Shown here: piece after piece, positions 1 to 12,664 of the stretch
Numbering within the stretch: position 1 is the stretch's first letter
Layout: the number at the start of each line of letters is the position of its first letter
NCBI GenBank assembly: GCA_036924085.1
Contig: JAVGWX010000007.1
Span: 98,047,141-98,111,140 of the forward strand
Reading direction: 5' to 3'
Length of the DNA stretch: 64,000 bases
Origin: Ariolimax columbianus
Lineage: Eukaryota > Mollusca > Gastropoda > Stylommatophora > Arionidae
Notes under the pieces: model-generated
What the model was told of the DNA's origin: nothing
Database searches by the model: none
The model's input: the letters and a program-made list of their open reading frames with translations, nothing else
Translations under genes and position numbers: made by a program

Positions 1-294
1 ACAGTTAGAATATTTTGGTCTTATAAAAAAAACTTACTGAAACACCTTACTGAAAACTATACTCAAAGGAAAAGTGAGGGCAAACAGACCAAAGAAAAAC
101 AATGATATAAGTGGGATTTTAACATCAGGAGCTGGACCATCAAGGTAAGAGAGGTCTTTGGAGAATCTTTGGAGCTGAACTTTAGAGATGGCAGCTGGAA
201 TGAATTGGACTAAAGTTTGTTTTTCACGAAAACACTGTTATAAAACAAATTATTATAAAATATAACAAACAAATGATAATTAAAGATAACATAC

Positions 295-375
295 ATGTGG
301 TCCTTGTCTGGACGTTTCTTCTTGGTGCTGGCTTCTTTGACAAGTTTTTGATGTTCATCATATGCTTCTGTTATT
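295..375 (-). CDS. prpf39: prpf39 exon 13
   Basis: This 81-nt exon has acceptor ATCTCTTTCAG and donor CAT|GTATGT. It encodes [16 protein letters not shown] followed by a basic KKKRPDKDH tract. The family has a similar AYDEHQ segment and a lysine-rich tail here. It ends in phase 2, so at least one more exon lies beyond base 1. Confidence 0.9.
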
Positions 376-3300
376 CTGAAAGAGATTAAAAACTGACTCA
401 GCAACTTAGATTAATACATTTCAATTTCCCTTTTTTCATCTGAATTCTTACACAGTTGAAAATATTATACAATAGACCAGACTCATTTGTTTGTTGCTGG
501 CTGAGAGCGTAATTTCCCAATGCTGGTATAATAATGACTGATTGGCTGAAATCCATTGAATTATTTTCCAGCCAGCAAAATCAAATTCATGTGAATTAAT
601 TAAGAACTTGGTAGTACAGGATAGTTGAACTGAAGATGATTCCTTTCCATAATTAAAATGCAGTCAAAATAATGTTGAATCTTTTTTAATTTAAGGAAAA
701 TCTCCTTCCCAGCTGGCAGGTTTATTCTATTTATCATATTATAAATTATGCTATTCAACCATTGTCGGACAAAATCAAGTGATCATCTTCAGACTAAGGA
801 CACAATAGATTGAGGAACCATCTCTACCATAGGTTTAAGATTTGCACTTCAGATATGTGTACGAGAGCATGAGCTACAGTGGTCAGTGACCCATAGCTGA
901 CTGCTAGCGCCAGGGCCTGCGAACCAGAGCTGCCAAGACCCTTCTACACCTCCACACAGTGATCCTGGATAACAGGCTGCAGCAGGGCAGATTGGCTAAG
1001 GAGAAAGGATCGAAGAGGGAATGCTAACCCGGTACTCAAAAAATGCTTGATGAAGTCAGATGTGTTGGACCGAAAGGTGCAAATATCGCAGACAAGCTGT
1101 AAACTACGAACCAACGCATTCCGGTCTCTGGACTACATTCTGCTACTTAAGCCCTTTCATGGTTTGGTAGTGGGAGATTGAGAACGAACAAAGCCAAGCC
1201 AAGATATGTGTACCTGTGCCACTGGCCCCATGACATGTTGCAGGTCTGCTTAGTATACATCAGTGAAAGGAGTGAAACTTGGCAGCAGCCTGCTTCCTTC
1301 CCCTAGAAACCATATGGAGATATCTAGAGCCATGAGCTGTATTCCCAGTGTCATGTAAGATTCTTATCTCAGAGGTTGCCTTTGTTATTACAAAATCCGA
1401 CATGCTCCCTCATATCCATTACCTGGTTTTCCTCAAGTTGTTACAATAGTGGGCTATATTGGTATTCTTGAATTATTCTTAGCTTAGTAAATGTAGTGGT
1501 TGTGCCTTTTCAGGATTTGGGTTGTCAGCCCATATCTATTTTTTCAACTTTATGCCATGTAACGTTGCCCGTCTCATTGCCATGAGAGTTATTCCACTTA
1601 ATTATCCTCTGTGGTTATTTCTAATTTTGCGCGGTTGCGCTTCGCCGGTTCACAAAGGCCCGGTTTATTCATCAACACACCTGGGAATATGCTTTTGGTA
1701 GCTTCAAAGCCCTACATTTTCTAATTTGAGGGACTTAGCACAAACTGTTTATCACTATAGAAAACACATCCTGGAATTTGAGGGACTTAGCACAAACTGT
1801 TTATCACTATAGAAAACACATCCTGGAATTTGAAACTCCTTGAATTTCACATAAATACACACTGTTCTAGCCAAGTTTGCGCAGGACGTATTGCCATGTT
1901 GGACACCGGAATTTAACCACCAGTAAAATACGATGCCTACAAAAGATCACTAACAACACCAGAAGAGACAGAATAACAAATGTGCATATTCGGGAGAAGG
2001 TTTGAAGAATTCCCTGACTACAGTACATCGAAAAGCAGAGAATGAATTGGTTTGGCCACATTGTGAGAATGCAACATTCTACAGAAGAACATCAGGCAGA
2101 ACGGCAAGAGGTAGACCAAGGAAAAGGTGGATAGATTGCGTAAACGAGACCTGCAGTAAAATAGAGAAAAATGTTACTCGAGACACAAGAGAGGCGAAAA
2201 ACAAATACATTCCACAACACTGGGCTTCAACCCAGTAGAAAGTGAGACGACAAAAGAAGAAGCCCTTATCTAATCCCCAAAGCCTGAAGCACACCTGTAT
2301 TCATTTAGTCTGACCTCTCCCCCAATAACCTGATCAGCTCGGGTAAACCTGCCAGCAGCACAAAGCCCCAGCACAGATCACAACATTGACAAGAATATGT
2401 CACAGTGGAGCACGAAAAACATAATTTTTTTCTCATGCCAATATTAGAACTGTTATATCTTCCAAGTTTGTACTTCACACACTCAGATTTATGGCTATTG
2501 TACTGGAAAATTTTGCTCAAACTACTCAGCTGAAGTACAGGTACTAATTATAGCTGCAGAAACCAAAAAAATCGGCACTGGGGGACTTGTATTGAACGCA
2601 ATGGTGACTTACGTAAAAAAAAAGGAGTTTCACTTTTTCAGAATAAATTTAACAAAAAAATATATTTAAGGTTTTCTTTTGAAGTCCCCTCATAGATTCA
2701 GCACTTTCAAGTTACTTGACACCATAAAAGATGACATCACAGCATATGCAAACAGTTTCATAAATAATGAATAAGCTGCTAATTACTTCTGTATGCAAGT
2801 GCCAAAGTCTTCTAAAAACTCCATTCGTCGCTGAGAAACCTTGACTTTAAATTCCAAAGAGACATCACTTTTAAGTAATTTACTGAAGACCTCCAAGACC
2901 CTGTCTTCTTCAATGGGCTGACATTGGTACTCCAAGTCCAAAAGTTGCAAGAAAACTTTCTCATTTGACTGCAAAGACAGAAAGATTATATTAAAATCCC
3001 TTGATGTCTTGTCTTACCCCCATGTGCACCGTTTATTCTTAACTAATTGCAGTAACATGAGCTAGGGTAAAATGTTAACAAAATAAATCTTGCAATGATC
3101 AGAAATAAATATTCTAGACAAATCTTCTAACTTACTATCAGTAACAAGCTATCATATGAAGTTGGCAGTATTTTCACCCAGCATGTTGTACTCTGTGAAA
3201 CATACATTTTTGTGTTGCTTGAATATAATTTCTAAGGAATTAATGTAATGCCCAAGGGTTTCTATCTCTGACACATTATTTCAAAAATAACGAACATCAA

Positions 3301-6300
3301 ACAATTTTATTAACATATGTACATAGTCCATGTTACATTTTATCCACTTTGAATACTTTTTCCAAACATGGCATGCTAATGTGACTCAATATACTGTTAA
3401 TTTGCCATTGTACATTTTTCGGAGCAGAAAAGTGAAACAAACAATTGAGATTAATTTATCATCAATAGTAAGATAGCAGGATGAAATGTAGTAGCATGTT
3501 GTTACTAAGGCAAGACAACAGGTAGGACACGTATGATAAGCATAGCAGGCTCATGATAAAAGAAGGTTTCTTGGTATACACTGGCAGCAATATTTTTTAG
3601 TGAACACAATCAACAGCCTGCTAGAACACAAGAAATGATACTTACATTATCAGTTTCCAAAATATCGGCCAGCACTTTTCGAGCCTTGTCAGTTTCCCCC
3701 ATAACCTGAAAAGGTCAATAAATTTTGAACCATGTAGCAGATCCCGCTGTTTGCACTAGGGTTATTCTAACTAGAATATACCACACTCATCCACATCATT
3801 CATGACCACACACAGCAAATAATATAGCACACAGCTGGTGGCATATTTATTGTATAATACTCATACAACACTATCAAAGTGAGTGCAATGTGATACAAAT
3901 AATGCAAGAAATATCATCTTAATTAATTATATACTCGGGAGTTATAAGTATAAACTATTGATGTTGCTCCCACTATTCTAACCCAGTTCTTGACGCACAC
4001 ACCCCTCCCCTTATCTGCATCCTCAACACACTATCAAAAACTCGTCCTCACGTTTGTGTTCTGTGACACTCAGATCCCCTGGACATAATGCATTCAATAT
4101 ATTCTACATATATTCACATATGATCACTCAACTCAGTCGATCTGCGTATACACATGCTCTGAAACATACATCATTTCCTTGGTGGCTACACACACATCTA
4201 GATCTCTCCTAGACAGAGCTGTACACTCGCACAACTCTAGAACATACCTCGTTCTCTCGGTATCTACACACACCACACACACATCTAGATCTCACCTAGT
4301 CGATCTACACACTCGCTTAACTCGTCAGGACATACATCGTTCACAAGGTGTCCTGCGTACAACACACATTCAGATTACCTCTAGACACAGGACGCCCAAC
4401 ACACACCTTATTAGAGCAACTGGCCAAGACTCAATGGCGTATGCTGGTTCAGCGATCCTGTTCTATCTCACACATTTGTAAAAACAGTCCATCAATCGCT
4501 CCTCTATCAAATCGGTGAGCTAAACAGACTCCTATCTAAATTCTCAGTCTCTCGCTCACATTCTCTGGCCAGTCTGCTTGAGCTGAACTTTGTCTAGTAT
4601 TATATAGTCTCAAGCAGTATCAGCGCTGACCAATGAATCTCGAGAAGGGAAGGGGTGGGGGGGGGGGGGGGGTGTGTGGGTGTGGGTGGTTCTATTCAGT
4701 CGTTATTGGAACGAATTACTCTGAACACCTGTCACTCAAATATAGCAGCAAGCTCTGCTGCCCTCTTGTCTGTCACTCATTCTCCACTACCCAAATCGGA
4801 ACGCCAGAGGTCAGCGTCTACCTGGACTAAACATTCTTTCCCCACCCCGTTTTCCTTTGTTGAGACGGTGAGTGACCTTGGCGTAGTGTCCAGCCAGAGA
4901 GTGATCGTGGCACACATTCAGGTACCGTTGTTCTCAGAGTCGCCGATCACATCACCCCTGCCCTAAACGCTCGTGCTCAGGCTGGAACTGTTACAACCAT
5001 CTTTCTGAGCATGCCTTTCAACTCTTTACCGTTTACCACAAACACATTGAAACATACCACTAAATTACATTGAAGTATACCATTAAAGACATTGAAGCAT
5101 ACCACTAAACACATTGAAGTATACCACTGAACACATTTAAGTATACCACTAAACACATTGAAGTATACCACTAAATACATTGAAGCATACCACTAAACAC
5201 ATAGAAGCATACCACTAAACACATTGAAGTATACCACTGAACACATTGAAGTATACCACTAAACACATTGAAGTATACCACTAAAAACATTGAAGCATAC
5301 CACTAATCACATTGAAACATACCACTAAAGACATTGAAGTGTACCCCTAAACACATTGAAGTATACTCCTAAACAAATTGAAGCATACCACTAAACACAT
5401 TGAAGTATACCTCTAAACACATTGAAGTATACCACTAAACACATTGACATTGTACCCCGAAACATATGCTATATGACATGGTGTTTATACATGGAAAATA
5501 AGTAACAAAATGTATAAAAATGACAAACTCATAATTCAGGATATGCACCAATGCACTAAAATCGTAGAAAACTATCAATTTCTCAGCACCCCACTACCAA
5601 TTTCAACTATTTTCTTTTAGGCTTGAATGATAAACCCTTACCTTCTGCAAGTACCTGGCATACTTGATGAAGAAGAAGGTCTTTGTATTGTGGCTCACAG
5701 CTTTCTCGATGTAAGTGTTAAACAGTTCTTTAGCCACTTCATGATTCTTACTGCGACGCTCCAAACTTATCCTCCGCATGCACACCATTGCTAGTCCTGG
5801 TACGTTATTCTCTATGTTCATTAAGATTTTACGTGCCAGTGGATAGTTGTCTATGGAAATGGTATTGAGATGCTATAACACATTCTATTAACTACACACA
5901 AGAACGTGAACTATAATATACTTAATAGTTCCAATATTTCAAGAAGGAATATTAGAAAGATGACAAATGAGTGTCCAGTTTTAATGTTAAGCTGTTGGAT
6001 AAATATCTTGTGAATACCAGAAATATTTTAAAAATCACAAAACAAATAGAATATTCAGATTTATTTGTTAAATCTTGTGTAGACTTGAATTACAAGAGTC
6101 CTGTAATGGGAGCTCCAAATATTTCCAATTTCATGGTTAAATATAATTGTTAATAGTGTTAACAGTATTCTCTGTGACAAATGTATTCATGCATCATGGG
6201 AGGGCAATGAACAAAAGGTAGATAACATAGAAGATGAGAGATTGCAACAAAATCGAAAATCCACAAGAAGGATAGCGATACCGTGGATACCATCATGATG

Positions 6301-9300
6301 TGGCATACCAGGAAATGGGACAACGAGCATGTTAGCAAAAGAAGGAGCAACATGAAAACAAAAAATCACTTCCAGATAATGAAAATCTGTATCCAAACCA
6401 TAAGAAAAAGTCGACCAAACAAAAGACAACTATCACTGCCATAATTGAGTAGTGCAGGGTGACCCTGTTGCACACGAGGACGGGACATAAAAGATTGAAT
6501 AGCCATTTGATAACTGTCCGATGATGATCACCGACATCATCCTTGTTGTGTGTGATCCATTTTATTTCTGCACTATCTGACATGGTTTGGTGTAGCATTT
6601 GCTGGACCTTATGTGGCTTATCAGCCGAATACAGGCACAGAATGTTCTACTACATGGTTTGGTGTAGTATTTGCTGGAACTTATGTGGCTTATCAGCCGA
6701 ATACAGGCATAGAATGTTCTACTACATGGTTTGGTGTAGTATTTGCTGGACCTTATGTGGCTTATCAGCCGAATACAGGCACAGAATGTTCTACTACATG
6801 GTTTGGTGTAGTATTTGCTGGACCTTATGTGGCTTATCAGCCGAATACAGGCATAGAATGTTCTACTACATGGTTTGGTGTAGTATTTGCTGGAACTTAT
6901 GTGGCTTATCAGCCGAATACAGGCACAGAATGTTCTACTACATGGTTTGGTGTAGTATTTGCTGGAACTTATGTGGCTTATCAGCCCAATACAGGCACAG
7001 AATGTTCTACTACATGGTTTGCACACTATGTTTTCTGCTGCCGGTGAGTGGTTTCGCTGCTCTTTCCTTCCGGATCAAGCATATGGTTTGCGCTGCCTGC
7101 AAACTGTGACTTTCTCCTTCAGCAAAGCCCACGTTTACTGTATTTCTCTGGAAAGGAAGACTAACGTCTGGTCAAGAAAAATATACTGATCAGACATGTT
7201 AATCAAGTTCAGGCAAAACATACTGGACAAGACCCTCACCTTGATTTCCTCGTAGCCTTTTCTGGAAACAGGCTGTTTTCATGGCCTCCTGGCTAACAAG
7301 GTGAGGGATCGACATGATCCCCATAGTAGTGAGGGACATGCAAATGAAGCCAAGCATAGCACAACCACCTAGAGAAACCCTGTCCACCTTCATCAACACA
7401 CTTGGGATGTGAGGAAAGCTACGACAACCCGCCACTTAATGTCCTTTTTATGACGCACAAAAGAGTAATCCTACTCATTGTGTGCATTCAACGACAACAA
7501 CTGCATTTCTCCAGACCAATCTGTTTTCCCACAATGCTCTCCCAGTTGTCTTCACCTATGTGACAGCATCTTATAGTTTCCTTCAGGCTGTTCTTAAATC
7601 GCGTTTTTGGGCAACCTCCTTTTCGACAGCCTTCCCTAAACTCACCGTACAGAAGTCTCTTCGGAAGTCTTATTATAGCCACTTACACAGATTTAAACTA
7701 ACCGCATCAACCAGGTGTATGTGTGGACAAACTGCACAGATAGCCGAACATATCCTACATTACTACTATATGCTTAGACAACTGCACACTAGCCCACAGA
7801 AATAAACTTTCGCACAAAGCTGTTTGGGAGCCCTGAAGAACTCTCCATCCTGGCAACCTTTATCCAGAGAACTGGATTTTGTGTGTAGACATATAATAAA
7901 ACAATGACGAAGAAGAAGATTGCATCAATATGAAGCTACAAATCTGAGATGACATAAGGACAAGTCTACATAAACCAGACAGGATGCATCAGAACATGTG
8001 ATCATGGTAATCTCCATTATTTGGAAAACAAAAGAAACTTTTCTGCAAATAAGTGCGTTACCTCTCCTCTCTTCAAAGGCCGCCCATGCCAGATGAATGT
8101 AAGGCTTCTTTGGTAGATGGATATCACATGCTCTTTGATAGACGCTTCTCACACCCTCTAAACTGTGCTGTTCCAGGTATTTTGCATACTTGAAAGTACC
8201 AATAGAAAATATAAAAATGACACATTGTATACAACTGAGTAAATTCTACAATGTAGACTAATGCATTCAATAGCAGTAGATTTTAACATCTCGGAAAACT
8301 CCAGTAATCTAGTGCTTCCTTACAACTCTGGTCGTGATTGAGCTCCTATTTTCAGAATTCTCATAGTATTGTAGTTCAATTCTCATAGAATTATAGTTCA
8401 TCTTTTTTAAATTATATATATATAAAATCAAATAATTACAAAATGAGTGGACAGGAACTAGGTTTTTAATTTTTCCTCCATATTTTGCAGAGACACACAA
8501 TTTTCAACTACAGATCCAGTTCTTATGACAATGGACTAATTTTGCACTTACTTTCATCCAAAAGTCTTCATATAAAGCACAGGCTATCATGCTTCGTTCA
8601 AAGAGCACCACTATTCTATTGTGGTTCCCCTGAGAGATTTCAAAATCCAGGTAATCCCTCCAGTTCTTCAACTGTCCCCTCTCCAAGGGTTTCACGTGGA
8701 AGTATGGCCGCCGTATCTTTACATGAGAAAAAAAAACAAGCATTTCATTATTTGTCTTCAGCACTATAAGTTACTTACTTAGTCCTCTTCTACTCTGAGT
8801 GTTTAGATGTACAGACTTACTTAGTCCTCTTCTACTCTGAGTGTTTAGATGTACAGACTTACTTAGTCCTCTTCTACTCTGAGTGTTTAGATGTACAGAC
8901 TTACTTAGTCCTCTTCTACTTTGAGTGTTTAGATGTACAGACTTACTTAGTCCTCTTCTACTCTGAGTGTTTAGATGTACAGACTTACTTAGTCCTCTTC
9001 TACTCTGAGTGTTTAGATGTACAGACTTACTTAGTCCTCTTCTACTCTGAGTGTTTAGATGTACAGACTTACTTAGTCCTCTTCTACCCTGAGTGTAGAG
9101 GTACTATCAGTTACTTACTTAGTGCTTCCCCTCCTCTGCCCTAGTTGTAGAAGTGCACACAAGTTATTGGTTTGGTATGGTAGGTAGAAAGCTAGAGTAG
9201 CGGGTGACCAAACAGTTTGGAGACTGGTCTCTTCATCCGATTAGCAAAGTGGAAGAATATTCACTTGTCATTACAAAAGTATGGGGGTTAAAATCCTGTT

Positions 9301-12300
9301 ACAAGTTCCCTCCAGCTGTAAATGGGTACCTGGCATAGTGTAAGGGAAGGAAAAGCAGTGAGGAAGGGAACTGGAAATCCCATCTCATAAACATGCTGTG
9401 GCCTTGTACAATGAAGTTTCTAACACTCCATCCCTGAACTATCTTTACTTTACCTCTTCCCCAAGAGCACAAGTGGGAACAAACATTGCAATGGATGTAT
9501 CGATGCTGTATAACAAAAACCAAGGCTAACATGTGTCTTCACCTTACAATCCTGTCAAGCTTTTCTGGCTACTGTAGTCTGTCTGCCAGTTCTTTGTACT
9601 CCCTGACACTCCAATATCTATCTTCTTCTTCTTCATTTGTTCTTAATCTCCCGCTACCAAACCCTGAAAGGGCTTAAGTAGCAGAATGTAGTCCAGAGAA
9701 CGGAATGTGTTGTGTCATAGTTTACAGCTTGACTGCGATATTTGCACCTTTCGGTCCAACACATCCGACTTCAGCAAGCATTTTTTAGTACCGGGTTAGC
9801 ATTCCCTCTTCGATCTCTTCTCCTTAGCCAGTCTGTCCTGCTGCAGCCTGTTATCCAGGATCACCGCATGGAGGTGTAGAAGGGCCTTGGCAGCTCTGGT
9901 TCGCAGGCCCTGACCACTGCAGCTCATGCGCTGATCAGCGTCTTCCAATATCTATCTAACAAATATCATTCCCATGTGCTTCAGAGTCCTAACAAGCTCC
10001 TCAGTCCCGTTTATTTGATTAATATGTATAATATCAATAGTTCTAACTTAGGACAAGTCAAACAAAATGTCTGGGGATGACGTGGCCTAGTGGTTAAGTG
10101 ACACGGCTCACAACCGGAAGGTGCTGGGTTCGATCCCCATCACAGCACCGGCCGTTACCCCGGGGAAGCAAACCCTTAGAAAATGCAGGAGGAAGCAGAG
10201 CTTTACATAAAATGCATGCTGAAGTCAGATGCACTGGGCTGACAGGCGCAAAATAACAACCACAGTGCAACGCACACCGCCTTGTGGATTAGAGAAATAA
10301 GGCGAACGCAAAAAAAAAATGTCTCATGTCACCTGCACTGATATTCATATACAAATGTTACTTCTACTTAATATTTTTATATCTTTAAACAAAATAATTT
10401 CTGCTAAAAATGTAGACTTTTGTGAATATATATTTTTTCCCCAACAAATTTCCAACTTAATAAGTGACATACGTTCAGTGACGGTGCACACTAAACTTTC
10501 ATAACATCTTCCTGTATATATTACCTTAATTTAAAAAGCTGTCATAGCAAAAGTATGGACAAAGGGCATACAAAAATTAAGTGCAATTGAAAATGATTTT
10601 TGGTGGTTTAAAAAAATGTCTCACAGATATGTAAAACTTCGGAAAAATGCAACTCTAAAGTTGCTGACATGATTCACAACTCCCTAAAATCGTGATGTAT
10701 TATATACCATCTTTCTAAAAACAGAAAACATATAATAAATTGACAATGGACCTTTCACATGTGCAATGTTTGCTATTTTAAGGTATCCAACATTGACATA
10801 AACAGTTCAATGTGCATAATATGTGATACTTCAGTGAAATGTAATTAAACATAAATAGATCTACAGTACTTGAAGCTGCAGTGAAGTTTTATTTACTTAA
10901 TTGCTCCTCATCTATCTTGGGGTGTAGAGGTTTTCCCGAAAGATAACGAGACTATTCTATCAACTGTCTTCCTCTTGACCTAAGTTCTTCTTCGTTCATT
11001 TTCAATCTCCCACTACCAAACCCTGAAAGAGCTTAAGTAGCAGAATGTAGTCCAGAGAACAGAATGCGTTGTGTCATAGTTTACAGATTGGCTGTTATAT
11101 TTGCACCTTTCGGTCCAACACATCGTACTTCAGCAAGCATTTTTTAGTACCGGGTTAGCATTCCCTCTTCGATCCCTTCTCCTTAGCCAGTCTGCCCTGC
11201 TGCAGCCTGTTATCCAGGATCACCGCGTGGAGGTGTAGAGTGTAGAAGGGTCTTTGCAGCTTTGGTTCGCTGGCCCTGACGCTAGCAGTCAGCTACGAGT
11301 CGCTGACCACTGCAGCTCATGCGCTGCTCAGCATCTTGATCCCGCAACAATGCTTAAAACACCGTAACTGCAGAAGGACATAACAAGAGAATCAACGTGA
11401 GTAAAACTGAAACAATGATAATAGCAAGAACAGAAACAACCGCTAAGATCTACATAGAACAGGAACAACCGCTAAGATCTACATAGAACAGGAACAATCG
11501 CTAAGATCTACATAGAACAGAAACAACTGCTAAGATCTACATAGAACAGGAACAACCGCTAAGATCTACATAGAACAGGAACAATCGCTAAGATCTACAT
11601 AGAACAGAAACAACTGCTAAGATCTACATAGAACAGGAACAACCGCTAAGATCTACATAGAACAGGAACAATCGCTAAGATCTACATAGAACAGGAACAA
11701 TCGCTAAGATCTACATAGAACAGAAACAACCGCTAAGATCTACATAGAACAGGAACAATCGCTAAGATCTACATAGAACAGGAACAATCGCCAAGATCTA
11801 CATAGAACAGGAACAATCGCTAAGATCTACATAGAACAGAAACAATCGCCAAGATCTACATAGAACAGAAACAACCGCTAAGATCTACATAGAACAGAAA
11901 CAACCGCTAAGATCTACATAGACCAGAAACAACTGCTAAGATCTACATAGAACAGAAACAACCGCTAAGATCTACATAGAACAGCAACAACTGCTAAGAT
12001 CTACATAGAACAGAAACAACTGCTAAGATCTACATAGAACAGGAACAACCGCTAAGATCTACATAGAACAGCAACAACTCAAGCAAGTGAGGGATTTCAA
12101 ATATTTGGAAAGCCTAGAATCATCTAATGGAAGAATGCAAGAAGAACTAGATCACAGATGCACCAAAGCAAACCAAATCATTGGCCAGATGTCAACAATA
12201 CTGAAGAACAAGCACGTCAAGATTGGCACAAAAAGATCCCCGTTCAACACAATTTTCATGCCCACACTGTGCTACCAGTGTCAAACTTGGACAGCAACAG

Positions 12301-12616
12301 ATAAGAGAAAAATAGAAACAACAGAAATAAAATGCCCGAGGCGAATGCTAAATGTGACATAATTAGAAACAGATGGGCACTAAGCCTGTGCTAGACTTCA
12401 TTAGAAAACAGCAATTTAAATGGTTTGGCCACATATCGCGAGAGCAGTGTCCCACAGATGGCTTTATCACTTAAACACAGCGGTACCAGAGCTTGAGGCC
12501 ACCCCGCAAAAGATGGATTGACGGAATATCCGAGGCAGCCAGTTCCACCTTTTATGAAGTGCACACCAAGGCGTCACTTATACACCTGACGCCGAAAGGC
12601 AAACCAGAATCAGAAA

Positions 12617-12664
<48 letters not shown>

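Noticed and set aside
2783..2785. TAA after exon 12 as the real prpf39 stop
   Set aside because: The protein would lack the conserved AYDEHQ helix, which is found at 375-295 behind a good acceptor and in matching phase. AA|GTAATT is a usable donor.
6543..7109. Three overlapping open frames (188, 154 and 144 codons) with 24-residue repeats
   Set aside because: An artefact of the 72-bp minisatellite. All frames without a stop in one unit remain open. They start and end in unrelated flank sequence.
10073..10150. A tRNA gene
   Set aside because: The A and B boxes are part of a longer repeated element with a non-tRNA body, an A-rich tail and target duplications. It is a SINE head, not a gene.
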